A stretch of DNA of 31,832 nt from an uncultured Eubacteriales bacterium (GTDB lineage Bacteria; Bacillota; Clostridia; Oscillospirales; Oscillospiraceae): assembly GCA_900549645.1 (NCBI GenBank), contig URPD01000016.1, positions 1 to 31,832 on the forward strand. The letters are read 5' to 3'. Under the pieces are notes generated by a model. That model saw only the letters and a program-made list of their open reading frames with translations, was not told the DNA's origin and made no database searches. How positions within the stretch are numbered: position 1 is the stretch's first letter; every line of letters starts with the position of its first letter. Made by a program: the position numbers and the translations under genes. Of the stretch, positions 31,565-31,832 are shown in pieces.

Positions 31565-31606
31565 AACGTGCCCGGCTCATAAATGAGCCGGGCACGTTGG
31601 TTTTTT
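31565..31606 (+). terminator. Strong terminator of the ymdB-nuclease-ATPase operon
   Basis: AACGTGCCCGGCTCAT (31565-31580) pairs perfectly with ATGAGCCGGGCACGTT (31583-31598), followed by GGTTTTTT. Confidence 0.92.
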
Positions 31607-31615
31607 GCGACTTTC

Positions 31616-31750
31616 TTGGCTCCCTTGTGTAAAAAGGGAGCTGTCGCGGAGAGACTGAGGGATTGTCAGCGACGTGGCCAACTGAGGATTTGCCCAAAAT
31701 CGGCGCATAAATGTGTACAATCCCTCCGTCTCGGCTTACGCCGATCCAGG
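31616..31750. repeat. Palindromic intergenic repeat (REP/MITE-like)
   Basis: The block opens with GGCTCCCTTGTGTAAAAAGG and GAGCTGTCGC, whose GCTCCCTT/AAGGGAGC arms form a stem. GACTGAGGGATTGT (31653-31666) faces its near-complement ACAATCCCTCCGTC (31717-31730). Such modules recur between genes in Oscillospiraceae-type genomes. It lies directly after an operon terminator. The remaining bases to the window end contain no gene I can support. Confidence 0.6.
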
Positions 31751-31832
31751 GCAGAAAGTCAAGCAAGTGCAACACCAAAATTATGGAACACTTCGGCAGG
31801 TGAGCGCCAGCCGAGGCATTTTCTGGGACGAG

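Noticed and set aside
31227..31778. 183-codon minus-strand frame at the right end
   Set aside because: It begins in the palindromic repeat, crosses a strong terminator and continues antisense to the ATPase gene.
1..31832. CRISPR array, rRNA or intact transposon
   Set aside because: No regularly spaced repeats, no rRNA-like stretches and no transposase or integrase frame were seen.

Overview
The window looks like chromosome of a high-GC, spore-forming Clostridia bacterium, most likely Oscillospiraceae-like. The evidence is a spoIIAA-spoIIAB-sigF operon, a T-box leader ahead of valS, Rex, formate-THF ligase, a thioredoxin reductase without recognisable NADPH motifs, an LPxTG-like surface protein and near-consensus sigma-A promoters, most with 17-bp spacers. 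Family placement is inference from gene style, not from a search.

Layout. 1-2420 (minus strand) is accessory: a start-less beta-helix adhesin-like frame running off the left edge, a TetR regulator, and a Cys-rich cell-wall-anchored protein whose start codon is ATA and which carries an in-frame TAG. 2547-3741 is a trxB-like/trxA redox operon. 3763-7215 is a promoter, a T-box leader with a GTC (Val) specifier, a YcxB-like membrane protein and valS. 7274-9559 holds a GNAT acetyltransferase and the sigma-F operon, with an exact Spo0A box upstream. 9589-10678 is azlCD. 10721-13117 is pcrA. 13178-15762 holds an EamA transporter and fhs. 16042-16692 is a zinc-ribbon membrane protein.

16821-17735 is a tRNA-Val(GAC) followed by a scrambled remnant: two small minus-strand frames, a severed 2-hydroxyacid dehydrogenase C-terminus, several hairpins and a 12-bp repeat of the tRNA T-arm. 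17910-19442 is a sodium:solute symporter. 19570-23458 is a tight run of trmB, xth, dusB, an ECF sigma factor and its zinc anti-sigma factor. 23574-26347 holds rex, mnmE and a CatA-type acetyltransferase. 26610-27664 holds a pseudouridine synthase, tRNA-Arg(ACG) and a small glycine-rich membrane protein. 27789-31550 is ymdB followed by an SbcD-like nuclease and a membrane-anchored SbcC/YhaN-like ATPase. The right end carries an intergenic palindromic repeat.

Most of the window is ordinary housekeeping sequence. I see no clearly new multi-gene system, CRISPR array, intact transposon or prophage. The points most worth a second look are the doubly lesioned surface-protein gene, the adhesin frame abutting tetR, the remnant behind tRNA-Val, the NADPH-motif-less thioredoxin reductase, the azlC promoter placed inside a hairpin, and the symmetrical elements in front of rex.
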